A stretch of 11,144 nt of DNA from Myxococcales bacterium. Its GTDB lineage: Bacteria > Myxococcota_A > UBA9042 > PHBI01 > JAAZYN01. Shown piece after piece: positions 1 through 7,305 of the stretch. The notes under the pieces were generated by a model, which saw only the letters and a program-made list of their open reading frames with translations, was not told the DNA's origin and searched no databases. The translations under genes and the position numbers were made by a program. Where the stretch lies: the NCBI GenBank assembly GCA_014239625.1, contig JAAZYN010000062.1, positions 1-11,144 on the forward strand. The letters run 5' to 3'. Within the stretch, counting starts at the first letter, position 1. Every line of letters starts with the position of its first letter.

Positions 1-1287
1 GTCGAGATCGTCTTCGTCACTGCACGCGATCGCGGGCAAGGCCGTGTCCAAGGGATCGAAGCCCATCCCCTTGAAGCGGTACTCCACGAGATCCCGATAG
101 CCGTCGCCATCGGGGCGCTCCGTGTCGCTCAGGAGATCGTCGGTGCCGATGGCGTACTCAACGCTGTCGGGCAGGCCGTCCTGATCGGTGTCGACCTTCA
201 ACCCGCCCGACTCCCGCGCGTTCATGTTGGTCGCCAGGAACGATGTCAGCCACTGCTCGCTGGCCAGCGACGTGAAGTTGAACTCGAGAAAGGAGTCGTC
301 GTCGTACTCCAGGTTGACGTCGCGGAAGGCGCCGTTGCCGGTGACCGCCATGGCCTGCAGCAGGTTCTCGGCCTCGAGCTTGTTGTAGCCGAACAGGCTC
401 ACGTCGATGCAGCGCTCATCGGTGACCTCCTCGGTGTTGAACAACAGCACCGCGTTGAGGGTGACATCGCCCACCGAATAGATGGTCTTGAGCTCGATGA
501 TCTGGCTGACCCGCTGCAAGATCTGGGGCGGCTGATTGTACTCCGGGCAGAGCCCCTGCATGTCGACGTAGTCGCCCTCGAGGATCGGGCCCTGGTAGTT
601 GCACACGCCATAGAGCGAATCGGGGTGCGTGACGTTGTCGCCCACGCCTGCGCAGTCTTGGTCAGCGCCGTCGACCAGGCCGTCGCCGTCGTTGTCCTGA
701 CCATCGCCGCAGTTGTCGAGATCATCCTCACACCCCTGCTTGCACCGCGGCTCCGCAGCGCCGTCGCTCAGGAACACGACGACGTACCGGGTCCTTGCCC
801 GCTCTGCCGGCCCGATTGCGACCATATCCTCTTCGAGGACCCGCACGGCCGTGGCGAGCGCGCCTTGATAGTCGGTGGCTGGGCCCGCCCCATTTTCCGC
901 CACGGAGACGAAGCTCTGGACCTGGTTCATGTCGTTGGTGAACGGCAACAGCTCGAGGCGGGCCGAGAAGCCGACGAAGCCAAAATACACGCTGGGGTTG
1001 GCGCTGAGATCGTTGATGGTCGCGTTGAGCGCATCGAAGCGTTTGAGGTACTGGTCGGTGCACTGCAGCGAGCTCGACTGATCCAGCAGGAACAACAGCT
1101 TGATCGGGAACGCCACCTCTTCGGCTGGCTCGGTGCAGTACTGCCCCTTCAACGTCAACAGGTTGTCGTAGGTTGGCGGGGCCGGCGGAGCCACCTTCAC
1201 CAACCCCGCGTCCGAGCAACCCGCGACGAGGACGCACAGCGCGAACGCCATCGCGGACCGACGAGCTGCGGGTGGACTGCATTTCAC
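1..1287 (-). CDS. VWA-domain lipoprotein, C-terminus beyond window edge (partial)
   Basis: The frame is open for 429 codons from GTG 1287 to the left edge. Residues 1-24 form a lipoprotein signal: RR at 9-10, a hydrophobic core, then LVAGC with Cys24 as the lipidated residue. A von Willebrand factor A fold spans about 60-330. Its MIDAS metal site is complete: D69-x-S71-x-S73, T138 and D175 in LSDG. Such domains bind ligands through a divalent cation, so an extracytoplasmic adhesion or binding role is inferred. Between strand beta4 and the next helix (about 182-250) sits an insert with Cys182, 186, 193, 212, 229 and 247 and an Asp-rich loop (DNCGDGQDNDGDG). Near residues 366-403 EF-hand/TSP3-like loops (DTDQDGLPD, DGDGYRD) begin and continue toward the edge. 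A GGAGG eight bases upstream supports the GTG start; an in-frame ATG at 1251 would leave the signal without its basic N-region. The ligand is unknown. No stop codon lies inside the window. Confidence 0.85.
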   Translation of the reverse strand, partial: MKCSPPAARRSAMAFALCVLVAGCSDAGLVKVAPPAPPTYDNLLTLKGQYCTEPAEEVAFPIKLLFLLDQSSSLQCTDQYLKRFDALNATINDLSANPSVYFGFVGFSARLELLPFTNDMNQVQSFVSVAENGAGPATDYQGALATAVRVLEEDMVAIGPAERARTRYVVVFLSDGAAEPRCKQGCEDDLDNCGDGQDNDGDGLVDGADQDCAGVGDNVTHPDSLYGVCNYQGPILEGDYVDMQGLCPEYNQPPQILQRVSQIIELKTIYSVGDVTLNAVLLFNTEEVTDERCIDVSLFGYNKLEAENLLQAMAVTGNGAFRDVNLEYDDDSFLEFNFTSLASEQWLTSFLATNMNARESGGLKVDTDQDGLPDSVEYAIGTDDLLSDTERPDGDGYRDLVEYRFKGMGFDPLDTALPAIACSDEDDLD

Positions 1288-1295
1288 TTCGGGTG

Positions 1296-1300
1296 CCTCC
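1296..1300 (-). promoter_or_regulatory. Ribosome binding site for the VWA lipoprotein
   Basis: A perfect GGAGG on the minus strand lies eight bases before GTG 1287. It decides the start: an ATG at 1282 opens a different frame that encodes an Arg-rich sequence without domains, whereas the GTG frame gives a lipoprotein signal and a VWA fold. Confidence 0.7.
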
Positions 1301-1381
1301 GGCGTGCGCTGCGCCCGCGCACGGTTCGTATGATCACAGTAGCGCAGCGCCGCGACCGAAGAAAGGCGACGACGGTGAATG

Positions 1382-1414
1382 AAAAACGGGGATTCACCTC
1401 CCGGCGAATCCCCG
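1382..1414 (-). terminator. Intrinsic terminator after the TSP3/MYXO-CTERM gene
   Basis: On the minus strand a perfect 9-bp stem (CGGGGATTC with GAATCCCCG, 1406-1414 and 1387-1395) encloses a 10-base loop and is followed directly by TTTTT (1386-1382). It lies 33 bases past the stop at 1447. It separates this gene from the downstream VWA gene, which is therefore probably transcribed from its own promoter between about 1290 and 1380. I could not find a convincing promoter there. Confidence 0.8.
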
Positions 1415-1446
1415 CTTTGGTCGTCATCATCGACCAGGCGAATGCC

Positions 1447-2820
1447 TCAGCCTTGGGCCACCTCGCGCCGGCGCACCAGCGCCAGGCCGACCACCGCCAT
1501 GAGGCCGAACAGGATCCCGCCCGCAGGCGCGCCGCTGTTGCAGCCGGCGTCGTCGCTGCTGTCCGAGGGGGTCACATCGACCGTGTCACCGGCGACGGTG
1601 ATGACCACCTCGGTGGTCGCCGTGGCGTTCAGCTTGGAGGTCACGCGGTCTTCCCAGATGGTGGTCGCTGTCAGCGCGATCCGGTACTCACCGGCCACAT
1701 CGGGCAGCAACGTGGCCACCTTTCCGGCCAGGTAGTGATACTCGTAGGGGGTGCTGTACGACACCATCCCGCTCGGGCTCTCGAGCCGCCCGCGAGACCC
1801 GGACGGGACGGACACGACCGACCACTCGTAGCGCATCGCCTGGCTGTGGCGATTGGCGAAGAGGCGAAGCCGGATCGGGTCGCCGGTGTTGCCATTGATG
1901 GGCGGGCTATAGACCTTGAGCGGGGCGCTCGGGTTCAGACACTCGGCGTGGTCGCCGAGGACCACAAAGCAGTACCCGTCGTCGCAGGCGTCCCCGGCAC
2001 CGTCCCGGTCACTGTCCGTCTGGCCGTCGTTGACGGTGAGCACGCAGTTGTCGATCTGGTTGGCGACGCCGTCTCCATCCATATCGGCGTCACACACGTC
2101 CCCGACGCCGTCGCCATCGAAGTCGAGGTTGGCGGCGTCTGCGACCGTGGGGCACAGGTCCGGGTTGCCCGCGGTGAAGTCACCGACGCCGTCGCCGTCG
2201 GTGTCGATGAAGCAGTCGTTGCCGGACGCCGTGGGGTCCGGCTCCATCGGACAGCCATCGGCGAGGTTGTCCAGCCCGTCCCCATCGATGTCGCTGTCGC
2301 AGGCGTCGCCCATACCGTCGCCGTCCATGTCAGCCTGCGCGGTGGCTCCGGCGGCCACACGGTTCGGGACGAGCTCGCAGTTGTCGACGTCGTTGGCGAT
2401 CTCGTCGCCGTCGAGATCACTATCGCAGACATCTCCCAGGGCGTCGCCGTCCAGGTCGAACTGGTCGGGGTTGGGATGACCCGCGCAGTTGTCACAGGCG
2501 TCGCCGTATCCGTCGCCGTCACCGTCGGCCTGATCGGGGTTCACGTCGAACGGGCACGTGTCGACGGTGTCGTCGGTGCCATCACCGTCCCAGTCGTCGG
2601 AGTACTGGTAGGTGTCGCCGACGTCCGTGTTGTTGATCAGGATAGAGCCGCCACCGCCGCATCCGCCGCCGCCGCCACTCATATTCGGGGTGCCACAGTC
2701 TTCGTCGTACCCCCCGTCGCACTCGAAGGGTGCGCTGCCCGGGGCCTGAGCAAATGCGGAGCCGGCGAATAAGGCGACCGCGCCCGCGCCGCCCAATAGT
2801 CTAACGAGTAATCGATTCAT
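1447..2820 (-). CDS. Secreted thrombospondin-type-3 repeat protein with MYXO-CTERM-like tail
   Basis: The product has 457 residues. Residues 1-24 are a Sec signal peptide ending AFA|QA. A Gly/Cys-rich stretch (about 33-58) follows, then thrombospondin-type-3 repeats (about 76-281) with many DxDGDGxGD loops and regularly placed cysteines; in this family such loops bind calcium and build a stiff rod. Residues about 300-410 look like an Ig/PKD-type beta sandwich (YEWSVV, AGEYRIALTA). The tail has the MYXO-CTERM layout: Gly426-Cys427, a hydrophobic helix at about 434-449, and RRR at 450-452. That signal marks myxobacterial proteins for processing and surface display. GGGAGG lies five bases before ATG 2820. 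A terminator follows, so the gene looks monocistronic. A structural or adhesive surface role is inferred; there is no enzymatic motif. The G11 run in its leader is unusual. Confidence 0.9.
   Translation of the reverse strand: MNRLLVRLLGGAGAVALFAGSAFAQAPGSAPFECDGGYDEDCGTPNMSGGGGGCGGGGSILINNTDVGDTYQYSDDWDGDGTDDTVDTCPFDVNPDQADGDGDGYGDACDNCAGHPNPDQFDLDGDALGDVCDSDLDGDEIANDVDNCELVPNRVAAGATAQADMDGDGMGDACDSDIDGDGLDNLADGCPMEPDPTASGNDCFIDTDGDGVGDFTAGNPDLCPTVADAANLDFDGDGVGDVCDADMDGDGVANQIDNCVLTVNDGQTDSDRDGAGDACDDGYCFVVLGDHAECLNPSAPLKVYSPPINGNTGDPIRLRLFANRHSQAMRYEWSVVSVPSGSRGRLESPSGMVSYSTPYEYHYLAGKVATLLPDVAGEYRIALTATTIWEDRVTSKLNATATTEVVITVAGDTVDVTPSDSSDDAGCNSGAPAGGILFGLMAVVGLALVRRREVAQG
1978..2595 (-). 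repeat. Degenerate TSP3 coding repeats
   Basis: This stretch encodes residues 76-281 of the surface protein as degenerate units of about 20-40 residues built around DxDGDGxGDxCD. At DNA level the plus strand shows recurring GTCGCCGTC-type words, the complement of Asp-Gly-Asp codons. These repeats keep the opposite strand free of stops over a long distance. The units differ enough that recent slippage is not obvious. Confidence 0.75.
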
Positions 2821-2852
2821 AACAACCTCCCTGAGTGCCTGCCGATTGAGTT

Positions 2853-2863
2853 GGGGGGGGGGG
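2853..2863. repeat. G11/C11 homopolymer in the leader of the surface-protein gene
   Basis: Eleven consecutive G on the plus strand (C on the coding strand) lie 32 bases before ATG 2820, between the candidate promoter and the ribosome binding site. No other single-base run this long was noticed in the window. Such tracts can change length by slippage; here that would alter leader length or structure, not the reading frame. Confidence 0.9.
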
Positions 2864-2902
2864 CAGGCGCGCCATGCTCGGCGAGCGGACTAGCGCCAGG
2901 GA

Positions 2903-2931
2903 AGTAAACCAATCTCTCGCTTACAATTCAA
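2903..2931 (-). promoter_or_regulatory. Candidate sigma70-type promoter for the TSP3 surface protein
   Basis: On the minus strand TTGAAT (2931-2926) and TTTACT (2908-2903) are separated by exactly 17 bases. Each matches four of six consensus positions, and they lie in the most AT-rich patch of the intergenic region. Transcription would begin near 2896, giving a leader of about 75 bases that includes the C11 run and the GGGAGG ribosome site. This is by eye only. Confidence 0.4.
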
Positions 2932-3503
2932 TCGCAACCGCCAAAGCCCGCGCCAAACAGGCGCCAATTGGGCTCGACAGAGCCCCATCGACCTGGATCG
3001 CCGAGCGCTGCGTAAGCGTCGGTCGTGATCAGCTCCATCGCGCGCTCGGGAGCGCTCCGCCGGGAGATCACAGCGCGTGGGGCGCGGGGCTGGCGTGGAT
3101 TCAGCGGCACTGGGAGCACCCGCCGCGGGCCGGGCAGCGCGGCCTTATGGGTCGGGGCACCTGGAGCCCTCCCCCAGGAGCGGCTTAGGGTCGATCGACA
3201 CTGGACAGTGCTCGGGCCGCAGACATGAGGGCAGGCCGGCCTTGGATCGCAACTCGGGCGCTGGCGATCCTCGCGCGGCGCTGGCGGCCCAGGGCCCTCC
3301 TCGGCGCTGCCTGATGCCCTGAGTGGAGATTACGCGGCTTCAAAATCGACACGGCTTGCACCGTGCGAAGGTGCGACGGCGTAGGTCGGGCGTGGGTCAA
3401 TGCGCTCTCGACGGATCCCGGCGTAGACCGGTCAAGAACGCTCTTGTGCTGCGACGTTTTTCGCCCGGGGCACTGAGCCGACAGCGTACGCCGCCCGTTC
3501 GGC

Positions 3504-3533
3504 TTGTGACTCCAGGACCCTCCACGCTAAAAC
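3504..3533 (+). promoter_or_regulatory. Candidate promoter giving a leaderless TPR mRNA
   Basis: TTGTGA (3504-3509) and TAAAAC (3528-3533) each match four of six consensus positions, with an 18-base spacer. Initiation about seven bases after the -10 element would fall at the A of ATG 3540. No Shine-Dalgarno sequence lies before that ATG, and an in-frame TAA at 3528 excludes an earlier start, so a leaderless transcript fits. It is a visual match in GC-rich DNA and remains tentative. Confidence 0.35.
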
Positions 3534-3539
3534 AACGTC

Positions 3540-6500
3540 ATGCCGACGTCGCTCATCGTCGCCCCATCGCGCCCTCTCGCGCGGGCGCCCCAATCGGGCC
3601 GGACAGCGCCCGCCACGGGCAGCGGAGGAGGACCGGTCTGGGGACTCCGAATCGACGGCGACCAGATCGCGCTGGTCCTGCAGAACGCCACGCTTCCGCT
3701 CGGGGGGCGAGTAGGCGAGCTCGTCGTGGGGCTGCCCAACGTCACCCTCCCCTTCGACTTCTCGGACGGACTGGCGGGCTTCCGCCATCATCGCGGCGTC
3801 GCGCTCGGCGCCCACCTGTCGCTCGACCTGGACACCCTCTTTGGGCACCTCTTCGCCCGCACCGCGGGGCTCGTCAGCGGTCGAGCCGTGGGCGGCGGCA
3901 TGGTGTTCAGCGGCCACACCGAGCAAGGGGCCCGTTTTACGGTGAGGGCCAGGGTCGTCCCGGACCTGGCTGACTCGGACCTGGTCGACGAACCGACGCT
4001 GCTGGTCTCCCTGTACGATCTCCGGGTGTATGGCCGCACCGATCACCCGTGGCCCCTGCTCGCCGGCCGAGTCTTCGATGCCCTCGAGCCGCAGTGGATC
4101 GTAGAGCAGACCCTGACCACGGTGCGACTCGCGGTCCTGCGCGAGCTGCTCAGCTGGGCGCTGACGGATCTGGGCTGGAAGCTGCCCTCCTTGTCGGCCC
4201 TCGGGCTGCGCGCCGCCCACGTGGACGACGGGCGGTTGGAGCTGCGCTTCAGCGGCGAGGTACCCGGTGACTGGGTGACCATCGACGCGAGCACCGTCGA
4301 CGCAGGGCAGGAGAGCTTCGAGCGCTTCATCGAGGACCTCGAGCTCAAGCAGCACCACGGCGCCGTCGATCGATGCCTGCAGCAAGGCCAGTTCCGGGAA
4401 GCCATGGCGGCGATCTATCGAACCATGGAGGGCCCCCTCGAGCCCGGCTACCTCGCGGAGCGCCTCATCGGGATCTGCGCTACCAACCCGGTGCTCTTCG
4501 ACGAGGGTGACAAGGTCTGCCGCGAAGTCTTGACCCGGTCGCCGGGGTACCCGACGGCGCTGTGCGGCCTGGCCTCTATCGCCATGGGCCGCGGCCTGAT
4601 GGAGGAAGCCGCGGTCCATTTCGAGCGGCTCAGCACGGCGCTGGTCGCCACCGCGGAGCGGCAGGACGCCATCGCCGCAGACCTGACGCTGGCCGAGAGC
4701 CTCCGCGCCATCGACGCACGAGAGGCGCGCGCGGCGTTGGAGCGGATCCTCGAGCGGGCGCCGGACCACGAGGAGGCGCTGGAGGCGTTGGTTCGGCTGG
4801 CGGCCGAAGCCGGCAACGAGGCCGAGGCGCAGGGGCTCTACAAGCGGCTGCTGTTCGCCGCCCGCACGCCGGGCCGCACCCGGGAATCAGGCTTGGCGCT
4901 GGCCCGGCACGCGATGCGGCGCGGCGAGCCGCAAGAGGCCCGCGTCTATCTCGAGGTGGTGCTCGAGGCGGTCCCAAGTGATCTGGACGCGCGGATGGCG
5001 CTGGCGGATGTCGCCGCCCGGGGTGGCGACGACGAGCTGGCGATGCGAACCTTGGACGAGGCGCTGCGTCAGGCCCACCCCAGCGACGGGCCCGGACTGA
5101 TCGCCGTGGTGCGAGCCGTGGCCGAGCGCGCACTGGCCCTGGGTCCACCCCAGAAGGCGCGGGCCCGACGCGTGTTGTGGCGAACGGTGGACACCGCGCA
5201 GGCCACCGACCGCGAGGTCATCGAGCTGGGCGGGATGGCGCTGACGGCGGACGCTCCAGAGCTGGCCGAGCGCTATGCAGGGAGGGTCGACGAGCTCAGC
5301 CCCGAGTGGCCGGATGGGCGCTGCCTGGTGGCGCGCTCGCGGCTCGCGCGGGGGCTCCGGGAGGACGCTCTCGAGATTGTCCTGGCGCTGGCCGAGAGGT
5401 CGCCGAGCCATCCGGAGACCTTGGAGCTGCTGGGCCTCTGCGCGGATGACGGCGCCGCGCGCGAGCGCGCCCTGTTGGCGCTGAGCGAAGCGGCCCGGGC
5501 AGCGAGCCCCGGGGAGCCGAGCGGGCTGGTCAACGCGGCCCTGGGCGGGATGTATGAGGCGCTAGCCCTGGACTGGGATGCGATCGGCCCGCTGGAGGAG
5601 GCGGTGGCCCACCTTCCGGCAGCTCGTCGGGAATGGAAGGCCTCGGCGACGCGCCTGCTCGCGTTGTACCCTCGCTATGGGATGTGGCCCAAGCACCAGG
5701 CCCTGTGCGAGGCGTGGCTTGAGGTTTACACGGCTCCCAGCGACCGGGTGCCGTTTTTACTGGCGCGCGGACGTGTCGCCCTACGTGAACACGGGGACGC
5801 AGCCTTCGCCGCGCCGAGCTTGGCCGAAGCGGTCCGACTCTCCCCGAAGAACCCGGAGGCGTTGGCCCTGTACCGAGACGCGCTGACCGACCTCGACGCG
5901 CAAGACGATCTGATTGGCGTCCTCCGACGCATCGAGACCGTCCACCCCGACGAGCGAGAGAGGGTCGACGCGAAGATCCGGCTGGCGGAGATCGCGCTGG
6001 ACATGGACGCCCGCGGTCAGGCGCGGGCCACGCTGGCTCGCTTGCCGAGCTGGACCGTCGACGAGCCCCGGGTCGTGCAGCTGAGAGCGCGGCTGGACAA
6101 CCCCAACTGGCGACCGCCTCCGGCACCGCAGGGAGCGTCATCGCAACGTCCCGAGGCGACCCGGGCGAGCGCGTACAGCGCGGCGCTGGACGCGGCCGAT
6201 CGGGGTGACGATGAGGGCGCCCGCGCGCAGCTCGACCGCTGGCTCCACGAACACCCCCTGGACACGCCGGGCTTGGAGCTGGCGCGAGTGATCGGGCTCG
6301 GATCGGGTGACCAGGCTGCCGTCGAGGAGGCTACGGACGCGTTGTTACAGTTGACCGTCGACCGCACCGCGCGGGTGGCGCTGCTGGAGGAAACTATCGG
6401 ACTGATGCCGGGAACGCAGCGCAGATTTGGTCATCTGCTCGACCGCCTCCGGGGCGCCCACGCCGCCCACCCGCCTGGAGAGCCTCGACCGCTGCCGTCG

Positions 6501-7253
6501 GCGGCTCAGGGTCTACTCGACGAGAGCGAACGTCTGGAGCGAGCGCTAGGTCGGGCCGAGGCCGCCGCCGCCGCAGGCGCATGGGGAGCGGCCGATGACG
6601 CGGTCGATGAGGTCCTGGGGGTGGACGGCGATCACGTCGCTGCCCTGGAGCTCAAGGCGCGTATCCTTTATGAGAGAAAGCGCTGGCCGCCCCTGGCGGA
6701 GATCCTCGAGCGACTCGCGCAGCTCTCCTTCGACGCGGAGCAGACACTGAACTACACGCTCCAACGGGCGGAGCTGCTAGCCGAACGACTGGGCGACCGG
6801 GAGGCGGCCTCGCGAGTGTGGGCGCAGTACGCCGAGTGGCAACCCCTGGACGACGCGGTCTTCCACAAGCTGGTGGCCCACTACGAGGACGCCGGGCGCC
6901 ACGGCGAGCTGCTCGATCTCTTGCAGTCCCGCGTGGACGCGGCCACTGAGGCCCTCGAGGCCTCAGCGACCCGGTCCGAGGCGCTCATGCTGACGACGCG
7001 CCTGGCCGCAGCCCGACGACGTGAGGCGTTGCTGCGACTCAACCTGCTCGACGATGGCGAGGGCGCGCTGCTGGCGATCGAAGCCGCCCTGGAGGTGCGC
7101 CCAGAGGACCCCGAGTTGATGGAGACACGGGTCCGCGTGCTCGCGGCGCTGGGCCGGCGCGCAGAGTGCCGTTCCCAGCTTGATGAGCTGTTGCCGTTGT
7201 TGCTCGATGGACCGCTCAAACAAGAGCTGGAGCTCCTGCGAGGCCATCGCTGA
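3540..7253 (+). CDS. Large TPR-repeat protein with unrecognised N-terminal beta-rich domain
   Basis: The product has 1237 residues with no signal peptide or membrane segment, so it is probably cytoplasmic. After a Pro/Ser/Gly-rich start, residues about 32-245 alternate hydrophobic and polar positions in a beta-rich pattern (VWGLRIDGDQIALVLQN, LGAHLSLDLDTLF, GRLELRFSGE) that I cannot assign to a family. From about 250 to 850 the chain is tetratricopeptide-like helix pairs, for example DHEEALEALVRLAAEAGNEA near 409; such repeats hold protein partners. A Pro-rich linker near 853-875 and another near 975-990 divide the helical part, and more TPR-like helices run to the end. ATG 3540 is the first possible start because TAA lies at 3528. 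The FKBP lipoprotein gene follows 52 bases later on the same strand, probably co-transcribed. A scaffold role is inferred; no catalytic motif is visible and the partner is unknown. Confidence 0.85.
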   Translation: MPTSLIVAPSRPLARAPQSGRTAPATGSGGGPVWGLRIDGDQIALVLQNATLPLGGRVGELVVGLPNVTLPFDFSDGLAGFRHHRGVALGAHLSLDLDTLFGHLFARTAGLVSGRAVGGGMVFSGHTEQGARFTVRARVVPDLADSDLVDEPTLLVSLYDLRVYGRTDHPWPLLAGRVFDALEPQWIVEQTLTTVRLAVLRELLSWALTDLGWKLPSLSALGLRAAHVDDGRLELRFSGEVPGDWVTIDASTVDAGQESFERFIEDLELKQHHGAVDRCLQQGQFREAMAAIYRTMEGPLEPGYLAERLIGICATNPVLFDEGDKVCREVLTRSPGYPTALCGLASIAMGRGLMEEAAVHFERLSTALVATAERQDAIAADLTLAESLRAIDAREARAALERILERAPDHEEALEALVRLAAEAGNEAEAQGLYKRLLFAARTPGRTRESGLALARHAMRRGEPQEARVYLEVVLEAVPSDLDARMALADVAARGGDDELAMRTLDEALRQAHPSDGPGLIAVVRAVAERALALGPPQKARARRVLWRTVDTAQATDREVIELGGMALTADAPELAERYAGRVDELSPEWPDGRCLVARSRLARGLREDALEIVLALAERSPSHPETLELLGLCADDGAARERALLALSEAARAASPGEPSGLVNAALGGMYEALALDWDAIGPLEEAVAHLPAARREWKASATRLLALYPRYGMWPKHQALCEAWLEVYTAPSDRVPFLLARGRVALREHGDAAFAAPSLAEAVRLSPKNPEALALYRDALTDLDAQDDLIGVLRRIETVHPDERERVDAKIRLAEIALDMDARGQARATLARLPSWTVDEPRVVQLRARLDNPNWRPPPAPQGASSQRPEATRASAYSAALDAADRGDDEGARAQLDRWLHEHPLDTPGLELARVIGLGSGDQAAVEEATDALLQLTVDRTARVALLEETIGLMPGTQRRFGHLLDRLRGAHAAHPPGEPRPLPSAAQGLLDESERLERALGRAEAAAAAGAWGAADDAVDEVLGVDGDHVAALELKARILYERKRWPPLAEILERLAQLSFDAEQTLNYTLQRAELLAERLGDREAASRVWAQYAEWQPLDDAVFHKLVAHYEDAGRHGELLDLLQSRVDAATEALEASATRSEALMLTTRLAAARRREALLRLNLLDDGEGALLAIEAALEVRPEDPELMETRVRVLAALGRRAECRSQLDELLPLLLDGPLKQELELLRGHR

Positions 7254-7293
7254 TGACGCCGGCTCGTTGAGACATGCTGGCCCACGCACCTTT

Positions 7294-7298
7294 GGGAG
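7294..7298 (+). promoter_or_regulatory. Ribosome binding site for the FKBP lipoprotein
   Basis: GGGAG lies seven bases before GTG 7306. It decides the start: the ATG at 7180 in the same frame would overlap the TPR gene by 74 bases and bury the lipoprotein signal behind 42 unlikely residues. Confidence 0.65.
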
Positions 7299-7305
7299 CC
7301 CTTCT

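Larger units (their letters stand above)
2864..3539. other. Non-coding region between divergent genes, with small hairpins
   Basis: About 680 bases without a supported gene separate two divergently transcribed genes. Apart from the candidate promoters it holds two adjacent inverted repeats: GCGCC-AAACA-GGCGC (2950-2964) and GGGCTC-GACA-GAGCCC (2970-2985). There is also a 10-base palindrome GGAGCGCTCC (3049-3058), and CAAGA-ACGC-TCTTG (3433-3446) followed nine bases later by TTTTT. Open frames here lack ribosome sites, recognisable domains and sensible composition. I recognise no tRNA or known structured RNA; an unrecognised small RNA is possible. Confidence 0.5.

Noticed and set aside
728..1282. 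ATG-started minus-strand frame of 184 codons
   Set aside because: It is Arg/Gly-rich with no domain. The adjacent GTG frame, five bases upstream with GGAGG, gives a lipoprotein signal and a complete VWA MIDAS.
625..2772. A 715-codon open frame on the plus strand across the VWA and TSP3 genes
   Set aside because: It is antisense to two genes with signal peptides and clear domains. Its Val/Ala-rich product comes from reading Asp-Gly-Asp codons in reverse, and it crosses a terminator and an intergenic gap.
2874..3188. A 104-codon plus-strand frame in the intergenic region
   Set aside because: It has no ribosome site or recognisable domain, and its start overlaps the promoter/leader area of the surface-protein gene.
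3323..3973. A 216-codon plus-strand frame overlapping the TPR start
   Set aside because: Its composition is almost all Arg/Pro/Ala/Gly; it overlaps the supported TPR frame out of phase.
3432..4769. A 445-codon minus-strand frame opposite the TPR gene
   Set aside because: It is a shadow caused by GC-rich third positions; Gln/Arg/Gly-rich composition and no domain or ribosome site.
7180..7305. Upstream ATG extension of the FKBP gene
   Set aside because: It overlaps the TPR gene by 74 bases and hides the lipoprotein signal. GTG 7306 has a well-placed GGGAG.
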